Notes: generated by a model from the sequence alone, not told the origin. A DNA stretch of 64,000 bases from Salvelinus alpinus (GCF_045679555.1 NC_092089.1:6605659-6669658), one strand, 5' to 3'. Shown: positions 53,621-63,549, counted from the stretch's first letter. A program made the numbers and translations.

Positions 53621-56026
53621 AACATGGGTTAGGGTTAGGGGACATGGGTTAGGGTTAGGGGACATGGGTTAGGGTTAGGGGACATGGGTTAGGGTTAGGG
53701 AACATGGGTTAGGGTTAGGGAACATGGGTTAGGGTTAGGGAACATGGGTTAGGGAACATGGGTTAGGGTTAGGGAACATGGGTTAGGGTTAGGGAACATG
53801 GGTTAGGGGACATGGGTTAAGGTTAGGGAACATGGGTTAGGGTTAGGGGACATGGGTTAGGGTTAGGGAACATGGGTTAGGGGACATGGGTAAAGGTTAG
53901 GGAACATGGGTTAGGGTTAGGGAACATGGGTTAGGGTTAGGGAACATGGGTTAGGGAACATGGGTTAGGGTTAGGGAACATGGGTTAAGGTTAGGGAACA
54001 TGGGTTAGGGGACATGGGTTAGGGTTAGGGAACATGGGTTAGGGTTAGGGGACATGGGTTAGGGTTAGGGAACATGGGTTAGGGTTAGGGAACATGGGTT
54101 AGGGTTAGGGAACATGGGTTAGGGTTAGGGAACATGGGTTAGGGAACATGGGTTAGGGAACATGGGTTAGGGTTAGGGAACATGGGTTAGGGAACATGGG
54201 TTAGGGGACATGGGTTAGGGTTAGGGAACATGGGTTAGGGTTAGGGAACATGGGTTAGGGGACATGGGTTAAGGTTAGGGAACATGGGTTAGGGTTAGGG
54301 GACATGGGTTAGGGTTAGGGAACATGGGTTAGGGGACATGGGTTAGGGTTAGGGTTAGGGTTAGGGAACATGGGTTAGGGTTAGGGAACATGGGTTAGGG
54401 TTAGGGAACATGGGTTAGGGAACATGGGTTAGGGTTAGGGAACATGGGTTAGGGTTAGGGAACATGGGTTAGGGTTAGGGGACATGGGTTAAGGTTAGGG
54501 AACATGGGTTAGGGTTAGGGAACATGGGTTAGGGAACATGGGTTAAGGTTAGGGGACATGGGTTAGGGGACATGGGTTAGGGTTAGGGAACATGGGTTAG
54601 GGTTAGGGGACTTGGGTTAGGGTTAGGGAACATGGGTTAGGGGACATGGGTTAGGGTTAGGGAACATGGGTTAGGGTTAGGGGACATGGGTTAGGGTTAG
54701 GGAACATGGGTTAGGGTTAGGGAACATGGGTTAGGGTTAGGGAACATGGGTTAGGGAACATGGGTTAGGGTTAGGGAACATGGGTTAGGGTTAGGGAACA
54801 TGGGTTAGGGAACATGGGTTAGAGTTAGGGAACATGGGTTAGGGTTAGGGGACATGGGTTAGGGTTAGGGGACATGGGTTAGGGGACATGGGTTAGGGTT
54901 AGGGAACATGGGTTAGGGAACATGGGTTAGGGTTAGGGAACATGGGTTAGGGTTAGGGAACATGGGTTAGGGTTAGGGGACATGGGTTAGGGTTAGGGAA
55001 CATGGGTTAGGGTTAGGGAACATGGGTTAGGGTTAGGGAACATGGGTTAGGGTTAGGGAACATGGGTTAGGGAACATGGGTTAGGGTTAGGGAACATGGG
55101 TTAGGGTTAGGGAACATGGGTTAGGGAACATGGGTTAGGGGACATGGGTTAGGGTTAGGGAACATGGGTTAGGGTTAGGGAACATGGGTTAGGGGACATG
55201 GGTTAAGGTTAGGGAACATGGGTTAGGGTTAGGGGACATGGGTTAGGGTTAGGGAACATGGGTTAGGGGACATGGGTTAGGGTTAGGGTTAGGGTTAGGG
55301 TTAGGGAACATGGGTTAGGGTTAGGGAACATGGGTTAGGGTTAGGGAACATGGGTTAGGGAACATGGGTTAGGGTTAGGGAACATGGGTTAGGGTTAGGG
55401 AACATGGGTTAGGGTTAGGGGACATGGGTTAAGGTTAGGGAACATGGGTTAGGGTTAGGGAACATGGGTTAGGGAACATGGGTTAAGGTTAGGGGACATG
55501 GGTTAGGGGACATGGGTTAGGGGACATGGGTTAGGGTTAGGGAACATGGGTTAGGGTTAGGGGACTTGGGTTAGGGTTAGGGAACATGGGTTAGGGGACA
55601 TGGGTTAGGGTTAGGGAACATGGGTTAGGGTTAGGGGACATGGGTTAGGGTTAGGGAACATGGGTTAGGGTTAGGGAACATGGGTTAGGGTTAGGGAACA
55701 TGGGTTAGGGAACATGGGTTAGGGTTAGGGAACATGGGTTAGGGTTAGGGAACATGGGTTAGGGTTAGGGGACATGGGTTAGAGTTAGGGAACATGGGTT
55801 AGGGTTAGGGGACATGGGTTAGGGTTAGGGGACATGGGTTAGGGGACATGGGTTAGGGTTAGGGAACATGGGTTAGGGAACATGGGTTAGGGTTAGGGAA
55901 CATGGGTTAGGGTTAGGGAACATGGGTTAGGGTTAGGGGACATGGGTTAGGGTTAGGGAACATGGGTTAGGGTTAGGGAACATGGGTTAGGGTTAGGGGA
56001 CATGGGTTAGGGTTAGGGAACATGGG
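53621..56026 (+). repeat. Distal array segment enriched in GGGGACAT units
   Basis: The last 2.4 kb before the pure telomeric tract still uses (TTAGGG)n plus an octamer, but GGGGACAT replaces GGGAACAT far more often than in the rest of the array. Two-hexamer units predominate. A GGGGACTTGGG variant at 54611 and 55565 marks a further duplication (shift 934 to 954 bp, the difference being one extra TTAGGG and one extra 14-bp unit). The last octamer is at 56019-56026. Confidence 0.9.
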
Positions 56027-56748
56027 TTAGGGTTGGGGTTGGGGTTGGGGTAGGGTTAGGGTTAGGGTTAGGGTTAGGGTTAGGGTTAGGGTTAGGGTTA
56101 GGGTTAGGGTTAGGGTTAGGGTTAGGGTTAGGGTTAGGGTTAGGGTTAGGGTTAGGGTTAGGGTTAGGGTTAGGGTTAGGGTTAGGGTTAGGGTTAGGGT
56201 TAGGGTTAGGGTTGGGGTTAGGGTTAGGGTTAGGGTTAGGGTTAGGGTTGGGGTTGGGGTTAGGGTTAGGGTTAGGGTTAGGGTTAGGGTTAGGGTTAGG
56301 GTTAGGGTTAGGGTTAGGGTTAGGGTTAGGGTTAGGGTTAGGGTTAGGGTTAGGGTTAGGGTTAGGGTTAGGGTTAGGGTTAGGGTTAGGGTTAGGGTTA
56401 GGGTTAGGGTTAGGGTTAGGGTTAGGGTTAAGGTTAGGGTTAGGGTTAGGGTTAGGGTTAGGGTTAGGGTTAGGGTTAGGGTTAGGGTTAGGGTTAGGGT
56501 TAGGGTTAGGGTTAGTGTTAGGGTTAGGGTTAGGGTTAGGGTTAGGGTTAGGGTTAGGGTTAGGGTTAGGGTTAGGGTTAGGGTTAGGGTTAGGGTTAGG
56601 GTTAGGGTTAGGGTTAGTGTTGGGGTTAGGGTTGGGGTTAGTGTTAGTGTTGGGGTTGGGGTTAGGGTTAGGGTTGGGGTTAGTGTTAGGGTTGGGGTTG
56701 GGGTTAGTGTTGGGGTTAGGGTTGGGGTTAGGGTTGGGGTTAGGGTTA
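56027..56748 (+). repeat. Telomeric TTAGGG tract (interstitial in this window)
   Basis: About 115 tandem TTAGGG hexamers without the AACATGGG octamer. Variants cluster at the edges: several TTGGGG at 56033-56050 and 56211-56257, then TTGGGG and TTAGTG mixed through 56615-56748. The central part, about 56258-56610, is almost pure apart from single changes (TTAAGG near 56429, TTAGTG near 56515). The G-rich strand points right, toward the gene. A terminal telomere on the left would show CCCTAA on +, so this tract is not a simple left chromosome end. Long LT- or GL-repeat open frames over it are artefacts of a 6-bp repeat lacking stops in some frames. Confidence 0.95.
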
Positions 56749-56914
56749 TGAACATGGCTGCTTCTACTGTCTGCAGGTGGAATAACAATAAAGTCTACAG
56801 CTGGGCTGACTGGGCTCTTTTAGAATCTATCAGAAAAACACCAAGAGGATGCCCTGTTCTGTTATGGACTGTTCTTCAGCAGGGGCTGGTTGGTAATTCA
56901 GAAAGTGAAAGCTC
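56749..56914. other. Non-repetitive spacer next to the telomeric tract
   Basis: Sequence becomes non-telomeric abruptly. The first bases (gaacatggctg) still carry an AACATGG, possibly the last trace of an array unit. The next ~150 bp look unique. An open frame continues from 56748 but runs into the CT-rich tract, and I recognise no protein in it. Confidence 0.7.
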
Positions 56915-57174
56915 TCACTCCCTCTGCCCTCTGCTCTCTCTGCTCTCTCTGCTCTCTGTCCCTGATCTCTCTGCTCTCTCTCCCTCTGCCCTCTCTGCTC
57001 TCTCTCCCTGATCCCTCTGCCCTCTCTGCTCTCTCTCCCTCTGTCCTCTCTGCTCTCTCTCACTCAACTGAAATCTCTCTCCCTCTGTCCTCTCTGCTCT
57101 CTCTCTCCATCCTCTGCTCTCTCTCTCTCTCCCTCTGATCTCGCACTGCTCTCTCTGATCTCTCTCTGCTCTCT
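56915..57174 (+). repeat. CT-rich low-complexity tract
   Basis: Irregular repeats of CTCTCTGCTCTCTCTCCCTCTG type across about 260 bp. Open frames here (rich in L and S on +, E and R on -) reflect composition only. The tract leads directly into the dispersed repeat that follows, and I recall that such elements are often preceded by CT runs in salmonid DNA. Confidence 0.9.
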
Positions 57175-57354
57175 CAATTCAATTTAAATGTATTGCATGG
57201 GAAACATATGTTTACGTTGCCAAAGCAACTGAAGTAGATAAACAAAAGTGAAATAAACAATACAAATTAAACAGTAAACATTCCACTCACAGAAGTTCCA
57301 AAATAATAAAGACATTACAAATGTCATATTATGTCAATATACGGTGTTGTAATG
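57175..57354 (+). mobile_element. Fragment of a dispersed teleost repeat
   Basis: The stretch beginning caattcaattt, then gcatgggaaacat, gttgccaaagcaa, gaagtagataaacaaaag and acattacaaatgtcatatt resembles a repeat I recall as widespread in salmonid introns and intergenic DNA; its class is unclear to me. It stops at gttgtaatgtg, where the inverted minisatellite starts, so the 3' part is missing. A database match would settle the identity. Confidence 0.55.
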
Positions 57355-57673
57355 TGTCCCGTCCCAACCCATGTGTCCTGTCCTAACCCATGTGTCCCAA
57401 CCCATGTGTCCTGTCCTAACCCATGTGTCCCAACCCATGTGTCCTGTCCTAACCCATGTGTCCCAACCCATGTGTCCCGTCCCAACCCATGTGTCCTGTC
57501 CGAACCCATGTGTCCCAACCCATGTGTCCTGTCCTAACCCATGTGTCCCAACCCATGTGTCCTGTCCTAACCCATGTGTCCCAACCCATGTGTCCTGTCC
57601 TAACCCATGTGTCCCAACCCATGTGTCCTGTCCTAACCCATGTGTCCCAACCCATGTGTCCTGTCCTAACCCA
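57355..57673 (-). repeat. 33-bp minisatellite, diverged and inverted form of the main array
   Basis: About nine copies of a 33-bp unit made of a 19-bp part (ATGTGTCCTGTCCTAACCC) and a 14-bp part (ATGTGTCCCAACCC). The reverse complement of the main 14-bp unit is ATGTTCCCTAACCC, and ATGTGTCCTAACCC differs from it at two positions. The 19-bp part is that 14-mer with an added TCCTG. So the array carries the telomere-variant minisatellite on the opposite strand. Open frames of THVSQPMCPVL or GWDTWVRTGHM type are repeat artefacts (33 bp is 11 codons). Confidence 0.88.
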
Positions 57674-57840
57674 TGTGTCCTACCCATATGTCCTAACCCT
57701 AACCCATATGTCCTAACCCTAACCCATGTGTCCTAACCCTAACCCATATGTCCCAACCCTAACCCATGTGTCCTAACCCATGTGTCCTAACCCTAACCCA
57801 TATGTCCTAACCCTAACACATGTGTCCTAACCCATGTGTC
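57674..57840 (-). repeat. Inverted 20-bp telomere-variant units
   Basis: Units such as ATATGTCCTAACCCTAACCC and ATGTGTCCTAACCCTAACCC match the reverse complement of the main 20-bp unit (ATGTTCCCTAACCCTAACCC) at 17 to 18 of 20 positions, mixed with 14-bp ATGTGTCCTAACCC units. They end at tgtgtcc, which meets the pentamer satellite in a near-palindrome, tgtccaggaca (57837-57847). Confidence 0.9.
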
Positions 57841-58565
57841 CAGGACAGGGCAGGACTGGACAGGACAGTGCAGGGCAGGGCAGGGCAGGACAGGGCAGGA
57901 CCGGGAAGGGCAAGACAGGGCAAGACAGGGCAGGACAGGGCAAGACAGGACAGGGCAAGACAGGACAGTGCAGGGCAGGGCAGGACAGGGCAGGACCGGG
58001 AAGGGCAGGACAGGGCAAGACAGGGCAGGACAGGGCAAGACAGGGCAAGACAAGACAGGGCAGGACAGGACAGGGCAAGACAGGGCAAGACAGGGCAGGA
58101 CAGGACAGGACAGGGAAGGACAGGGCAAGACAGGACAGGGCAAGACAGGGCAGGGCAAGACAGGACAGGGCAAGACAGGGCAGGACAGGACAGGGCAGGA
58201 CAGGACAGGACAGGGCAAAACAGGGCAGGACAGGGCAGGGCAGGACAGGGCAAGACAGGACAGGGCAGGGCAAGACAGGACAGGGCAAAACAGGGCAGGG
58301 CAGGGCAGGACAGTGCAGTGCAGGGCAGGGCAGGACAAGACAGGACAGGGCAAGACAGGGCAGGACAGGGCAAGACAGGGCAGGGCAGGACAGTGCAGGG
58401 CAAGACAAGACAGGACAGGGCAAGACAGGGCAGGACAGTGCAGTGCAGGGCAGGGCAGGGCAGGACAAGACAGGACAGGACAGGGCAAGACAGTGCAGGG
58501 CAGGACAGGGCAGGGCAAGACAGGGCAGGACAGCGCAGGACAGGACAGGGCAGGACAGGACAGTC
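57840..58565 (+). repeat. CAGGA/CAGGG/CAAGA pentamer satellite
   Basis: About 145 pentamers: mostly CAGGA and CAGGG, with CAAGA, CAGTG and rare CAAAA or CCGGG. CAGGA CAGGG CAAGA CAGGG series repeat at short range. The pentamers have no stop codons in several frames on both strands, which gives open frames of 200 to 300 codons (GQDRAR or LSCPVLPC type). These are not genes. Confidence 0.95.
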
Positions 58566-58890
58566 TACAGAGGCACCAGGGGGCTGAAACACACAGGCTC
58601 CATTCCAGGGGGTGAAACACCTGAACAGTTGGTCTTTGAAGACGTGTAACTTTCTTCTCTGAGTCCTGCCAGGCAGACAGGTAGGGAGACATTCCTTCTA
58701 GGGACAGACAAACTGAAATTAAATGTCAGGTTTCAAAATAAAAAGGAGTGATGTATTGGATATTCCCCCCCCCCAAGTCACCACTCAGCAGACAGACAGA
58801 TAGGAGCCACTCTGCACGACAACAGCTAAAAATAAAGCACTGAGTCAGAAACACAATCCAGTTTGTAGTAAGTAAGTAGCCTTGTAGCAC
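58566..58890. other. Single-copy stretch between two satellites
   Basis: Not obviously repetitive; includes a C11 run near 58765. No convincing open frame, RNA gene or transposon is seen. Confidence 0.6.
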
Positions 58891-61155
58891 GAGGCAGCTT
58901 GATGTACAGGACACCCCCTGGACAGGACACTAGTCTATCTCCTGTTTCTGTAGTGAGGCAGCTTGATGTACAGGACACCCCCTGGACAGGACACTAGTCT
59001 ATCTCCTGTTTCTGTAGTGAGGCAGCTTGATGTACCAGGACACCCCCTGGACAGGACACTAGTCTATTACTTGTTTCTGTAGTGAGGCAGCTTGATGTAC
59101 CAGGACACCCCCTGGACAGGACACTAGTCTATCTCCTGTTTCTGTAGTGTGAGGCAGCTTGATGTACCAGGACACCCCCTGGACAGGACACTAGTCTATC
59201 TCCTGTTTCTGTAGTGTGAGACAGCTTGATGTACCAGTACACCCCCTGAACAGGACACTAGTCTATCTCCTGTTTCTGTCGTGAGACAGCTTGATGTACC
59301 AGGACACCCCCTGGACAGGACACTAGTCTATCTCCTGTTTCTGTAGTGTGAGACAGCTTGATGTACCAGGACACCCCCTGGACAGGACACTAGTCTATCT
59401 CCTGTTTCTGTAGTGTGAGACAGCTTGATGTACCAGGACACCCCCTGGACAGGACACTAGTCTATCTCCTGTTACTGTCGTGAGGCAGCTTGATGTACCA
59501 GGACACCCCCTGGACAGGACACTAGTCTATCTCCTGTTACTGTCGTGAGGCAGCTTGATGTACCAGGACACCCCCTGGACAGGACACTAGTCTATCTCCT
59601 GTTACTGTCGTGAGGCAGCTTGATGTACCAGGACACCCCCTGGACAGGACACTAGTCTATCTCCTGTTACTGTAGTGAGACAGCTTGATGTACCAGGACA
59701 CCCCCTGGACAGGACACTAGTCTATCTCCTGTTTCTGTAGTGTGAGACAGCTTGATGTACCAGGACACCCCCTGGACAGGACACTAGTCTATCTCCTGTT
59801 ACTGTAGTGAGTCAGCTTGATGTACCAGTTCACCCCCTGGACAGGACACTAGTCTATCTCCTGTTACTGTAGTGAGTCAGCTTGATGTACCAGTACACCC
59901 CCTGGACAGGACACTAGTCTATCTCCTGTTACTGTCGTGAGACAGCTTGATGTACCAGGACACCCCCTGGACAGGACACTAGTCTATCTCCTGTTACTGT
60001 AGCAGCTTGATGTACCAGGACACCCCCTGAACAGGACACTAGTCTATCTCCTGTTACTGTAGTGAGACAGCTTGATGTACAGGACACCCCCTGGACAGGA
60101 CACTAGTCTATCTCCTGTTACTGTCGTGAGACAGCTTGATGTACCAGGACACCCCCTGGACAGGACACTAGTCTATCTCCTGTTTCTGTCGTGAGACAGC
60201 TTGATGTACCAGGACACCCCCTGGACAGGACACTAGTCTATCTCCTGTTTCTGTAGTGAGGCAGCTTGATGTACAGGACACCCCCTGGACAGGACACTAG
60301 TCTATCTCCTGTTTCTGTCGTGAGACAGCTTGATGTACCAGTACACCCCCTGGACAGGACACTAGTCTATTGTTTCTGTAGTGAGAGGCAGCTTGATGTA
60401 CCAGTACACCCCCCTGGACAGGACACTAGTCTATCTCCTGTTTCTGTCGTGAGACAGCTTGATGTACCAGGACACCCCCTGGACAGGACACTAGTCTATC
60501 TCCTGTTTCTGTAGTGAGGCAGCTTGATGTACAGGACACCCCCTGGACAGGACACTAGTCTATCTCCTGTTTCTGTAGTGAGGCAGCTTGATGTACAGGA
60601 CACCCCCTGGACAGCACACTAGTCTATCTCCTGTTTCTGTCGTGAGGCAGCTTGATGTACCAGGACACCCCCTGAACAGGACACTAGTCTATCTCCTGTT
60701 TCTGTCGTGAGACAGCTTGATGTACCAGGACACCCCCTGGACAGGACACTAGTCTATCTCCTGTTTCTGTAGTGTGAGGCAGCTTGATGTACCAGGACAC
60801 CCCCTGGACAGGACACTAGTCTATCTCCTGTTTCTGTAGTGTGAGACAGCTTGATGTACCAGTACACCCCCTGAACAGGACACTAGTCTATCTCCTGTTT
60901 CTGTCGTGAGACAGCTTGATGTACCAGGACACCCCCTGGACAGGACACTAGTCTATCTCCTGTTTCTGTAGTGTGAGACAGCTTGATGTACCAGGACACC
61001 CCCTGGACAGGACACTAGTCTATCTCCTGTTTCTGTAGTGTGAGACAGCTTGATGTACCAGGACACCCCCTGGACAGGACACTAGTCTATCTCCTGTTTC
61101 TGTAGTGAGACAGCTTGATGTACCAGTACACCCCCTGGACAGGACACTAGTCTAT
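58891..61155 (+). repeat. ~66-bp minisatellite, about 34 copies
   Basis: Each copy reads GAGGCAGCTTGATGTACCAG, then GACACCCCCTGGACAGGAC, then ACTAGTCTATCTCCTGTTTC and TGTAGT. Copies are 64 to 69 bp. Variable sites (GGCAG/GACAG, CAGGACA/CAGTACA, CTGGA/CTGAA, TTTCTG/TTACTG, AGTGAG/AGTGTGAG/CGTGAG) define subtypes, and TTACTG copies cluster at about 59470-60125. Nearly every copy has an ACTAGT (SpeI) site and a short CCAGG...CCTGG inverted repeat. The run from 59151 recurs at 60776 (shift 1,625 bp, at least five copies in the same order). The array ends in a shortened copy at 61155. No coding function; the 82-codon frame at 60266-60514 is repeat-derived. Confidence 0.96.
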
Positions 61156-61788
61156 CACTAGTCTGGCACTGGGACAATTCATCATTACAACATTTGGATA
61201 GTGGGCCCTGTTGGTAAGGTTTTCACGAATCCAGCCAACAGAATGGCGTGGAAAAATGAATATGCACAGAACTGTTTGTGTGTGTGTGTGTATAATTTAG
61301 TATCCCATCATGCAGGGCAAGCTAGTGATTTATATCAGTACTCTCTCTATGGGAACAAGCAGTTTAATGTTTTGATGTTGCTACAGATGAGTGACAGGGG
61401 AATAGTAACAAACTAAATACATTGTTGTAAATGGGGATGTTGTGCCCCAGTCTGTTGGTAGCTCTGTCAGCCTATGAAACCAGTAGGTCCATAGGAGAAC
61501 ACCTTTCATCTGTTCTAATTATTATCTTTGGTCTCTAAATGATCTTCTCCATGCTTCAAAGCGTTCTGCAGCCTTGCAAGTCAGGCGTGCATCAAGTGCA
61601 ACAAAAATATGCAGGCTAGACATCCGGCAAACCCCCCCCCCCCATCTGGTGAACATATGGCATAAACCAAAACCCCACGTCGGTTTTGCCCCACGATAAA
61701 GGAGAAGGGAAACAAATAGGAAGTAATGCACGAGTATAGGGACGTGGGTCAAGTTGGTATCACTTGTTGGACGTAATAAATGTGCGCT
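61156..61788. other. Intergenic sequence upstream of LRATD2
   Basis: Apparently single-copy DNA with a (TG)n run at 61276-61292 and a long C run at 61630-61643. Short open frames (71 and 76 codons) show no recognisable motif and use alternative starts, so I do not call genes. This is the likely distal promoter region of LRATD2. Confidence 0.6.
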
Positions 61789-61803
61789 GTCTCTTTAAGA
61801 GAC
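61789..61803. promoter_or_regulatory. Inverted repeat GTCTCTT-T-AAGAGAC in the LRATD2 promoter region
   Basis: Perfect 7-bp arms around one central base, about 240 bp before the candidate splice donor. It contains CTTTAAG, which could act as a weak TATA-like element. The role is inference; no transcription start can be fixed from sequence alone. Confidence 0.4.
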
Positions 61804-61829
61804 AAGCCCTTGTACATAACGCCGTTGTG

Positions 61830-62028
61830 AGGCTCCCTGCAACACGCCAGTAGTTTCATTTCACACAGAAACCGTCGCGGAGTCGACCGCATAGAGCTGG
61901 AGACTCCGATAGTCTTCTGAGGAAGGAGACGCAAAACAAGCTGTAGTCAGTTATATGTCGTTTCCTGTGGACGATAATAACACATGGCTCGTCGGTGATG
62001 TACTTTCAATATCTACAAGACCTGTGGG
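61830..62028 (+). other. LRATD2: Candidate LRATD2 5'-UTR exon 1 (5' end uncertain)
   Basis: Leads to a good donor site, GG|GTGAGT, at 62029. It holds two overlapping small upstream frames: ATG at 61984, four residues and a stop (61984-61998), and ATG at 61998, which reads MYFQYLQDLWG and reaches a stop across the proposed splice junction. The start of the exon is a guess. Confidence 0.5.
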
Positions 62029-62211
62029 GTGAGTAACAAAACGCCGTTTCTTTCCTTGACTTAAAATGCACTCTAACCGGTTTAAACAGGTGCTTACACC
62101 TGTTTGTAATGTTGCCCTACTACTCCCAAAGAGTTTGACGGGACAATGTCAAAATATCACCGCCTTGGACATTTTAAAAACTCAAAACGTGCTTCTCTTT
62201 TTTTCCACCAG
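62029..62211 (+). other. LRATD2: Candidate 183-bp intron in the LRATD2 5' UTR
   Basis: Donor GTGAGT at 62029 and acceptor TTCTCTTTTTTTCCACCAG ending at 62211, with a strong pyrimidine tract. Both sites are close to consensus and the length is typical of a small fish intron. An alternative acceptor (gaagtag, ending 62444) lies just before the start codon but has a poorer tract. An open frame over 62066-62254 lies mainly in this intron and is not a gene. Confidence 0.6.
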
Positions 62212-62267
62212 GTTGATATCTCCTTTGGACATCATCCCGGTATCGTCTTTTTGACCGGAAGCATTTC

Positions 62268-62303
62268 ATGATGGATTGGAACCGTCCCACACTTTTAAAT
62301 TAG
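62268..62303 (+). other. Upstream open reading frame in the LRATD2 leader
   Basis: ATGATGGATTGG... encodes 11 residues (MMDWNRPTLLN) and stops at 62301-62303, 142 bases before the main start. If the leader is as proposed, scanning ribosomes would meet this frame first, and it could dampen LRATD2 translation. Regulatory effect is inference. Confidence 0.5.
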
Positions 62304-62349
62304 TCCTACCCGGCTCGAATTACCGGTCGTGTTACGTTTCCTACCTTAA

Positions 62350-63279
<930 letters not shown>

Positions 63280-63549
63280 AAGACCACAAGAGAAACTGAC
63301 GGCACTGTCCAGTGGAGGACTTGGGCAGCGTTCAGCTTTAGGATACAGGAAACCTACGTGACTAGAACACTGTTGGAAATCCTATTTTGTTTTTGGCGCA
63401 ATGCCGTGCGCCTTTTTACGCATACCAAAGCATTTCTATTGGTTTGAGATGAAGTAGCAACTCAACCAATAAAGTGCGTTAATTGACCAACAGTTTATAC
63501 CTTGAGATAAGACGGGACACCTTGAAACCCACAAACATTCCCATCTATA
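63280..63549 (+). other. LRATD2: LRATD2 3' UTR and downstream flank
   Basis: Non-coding sequence between the stop codon and the transposon. It holds the poly(A) signal and, just before it, an imperfect inverted repeat: ATTGGTTTGAG (63438-63448) against CTCAACCAAT (63461-63470), with a 12-base loop. I see no other feature. Confidence 0.7.
63468..63473 (+). terminator. Canonical poly(A) signal AATAAA of LRATD2
   Basis: AATAAA 189 bases after the stop codon, followed by a T/G-bearing stretch. It is the first canonical hexamer after the CDS, giving a short 3' UTR. Other A-rich sites further on lie in transposon sequence. Confidence 0.7.

Noticed and set aside
1..56026. p53-like or steroid-receptor half sites in GAACATGGG
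   Set aside because: The p53 half site needs three pyrimidines after CWWG and here there is GGG; the hormone-receptor half site lacks a correctly spaced partner.
56027..56788. Long open frame (253 codons, [12 protein letters not shown]) on minus, and a GLGLGL frame on plus
   Set aside because: Direct translation of TTAGGG repeats, which lack stops in these frames; no protein signal.
56748..57138. Open frames beside the telomeric tract (87, 82 and 77 codons)
   Set aside because: Most of each frame is CT-rich low complexity, and no motif is recognised in the short unique part.
57324..57736. Open frames with 11-residue repeats (THVSQPMCPVL, GWDTWVRTGHM)
   Set aside because: 33 bp is a multiple of three, so the minisatellite stays open in several frames on both strands.
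57793..58692. Several open frames of 210 to 300 codons on both strands (CPVLPCPALS or GQDRARQG)
   Set aside because: The pentamer satellite has few stops in any frame; all overlapping frames are equally open, which is not a coding signature.
60266..60514. 82-codon frame in the 66-bp array
   Set aside because: Copies of 64 to 69 bp make the frame drift, and the start is not supported; repeat artefact.
58891..61155. CRISPR-like array (regular ~66-bp spacing)
   Set aside because: Whole units repeat with no unique spacers, in vertebrate DNA; it is a minisatellite.
61201..61934. Small open frames upstream of LRATD2
   Set aside because: Short, non-ATG or weak starts, no recognisable domains, and they overlap promoter and leader sequence.
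62066..62254. 62-codon frame
   Set aside because: Lies mostly in the proposed 5'-UTR intron and crosses its acceptor site.
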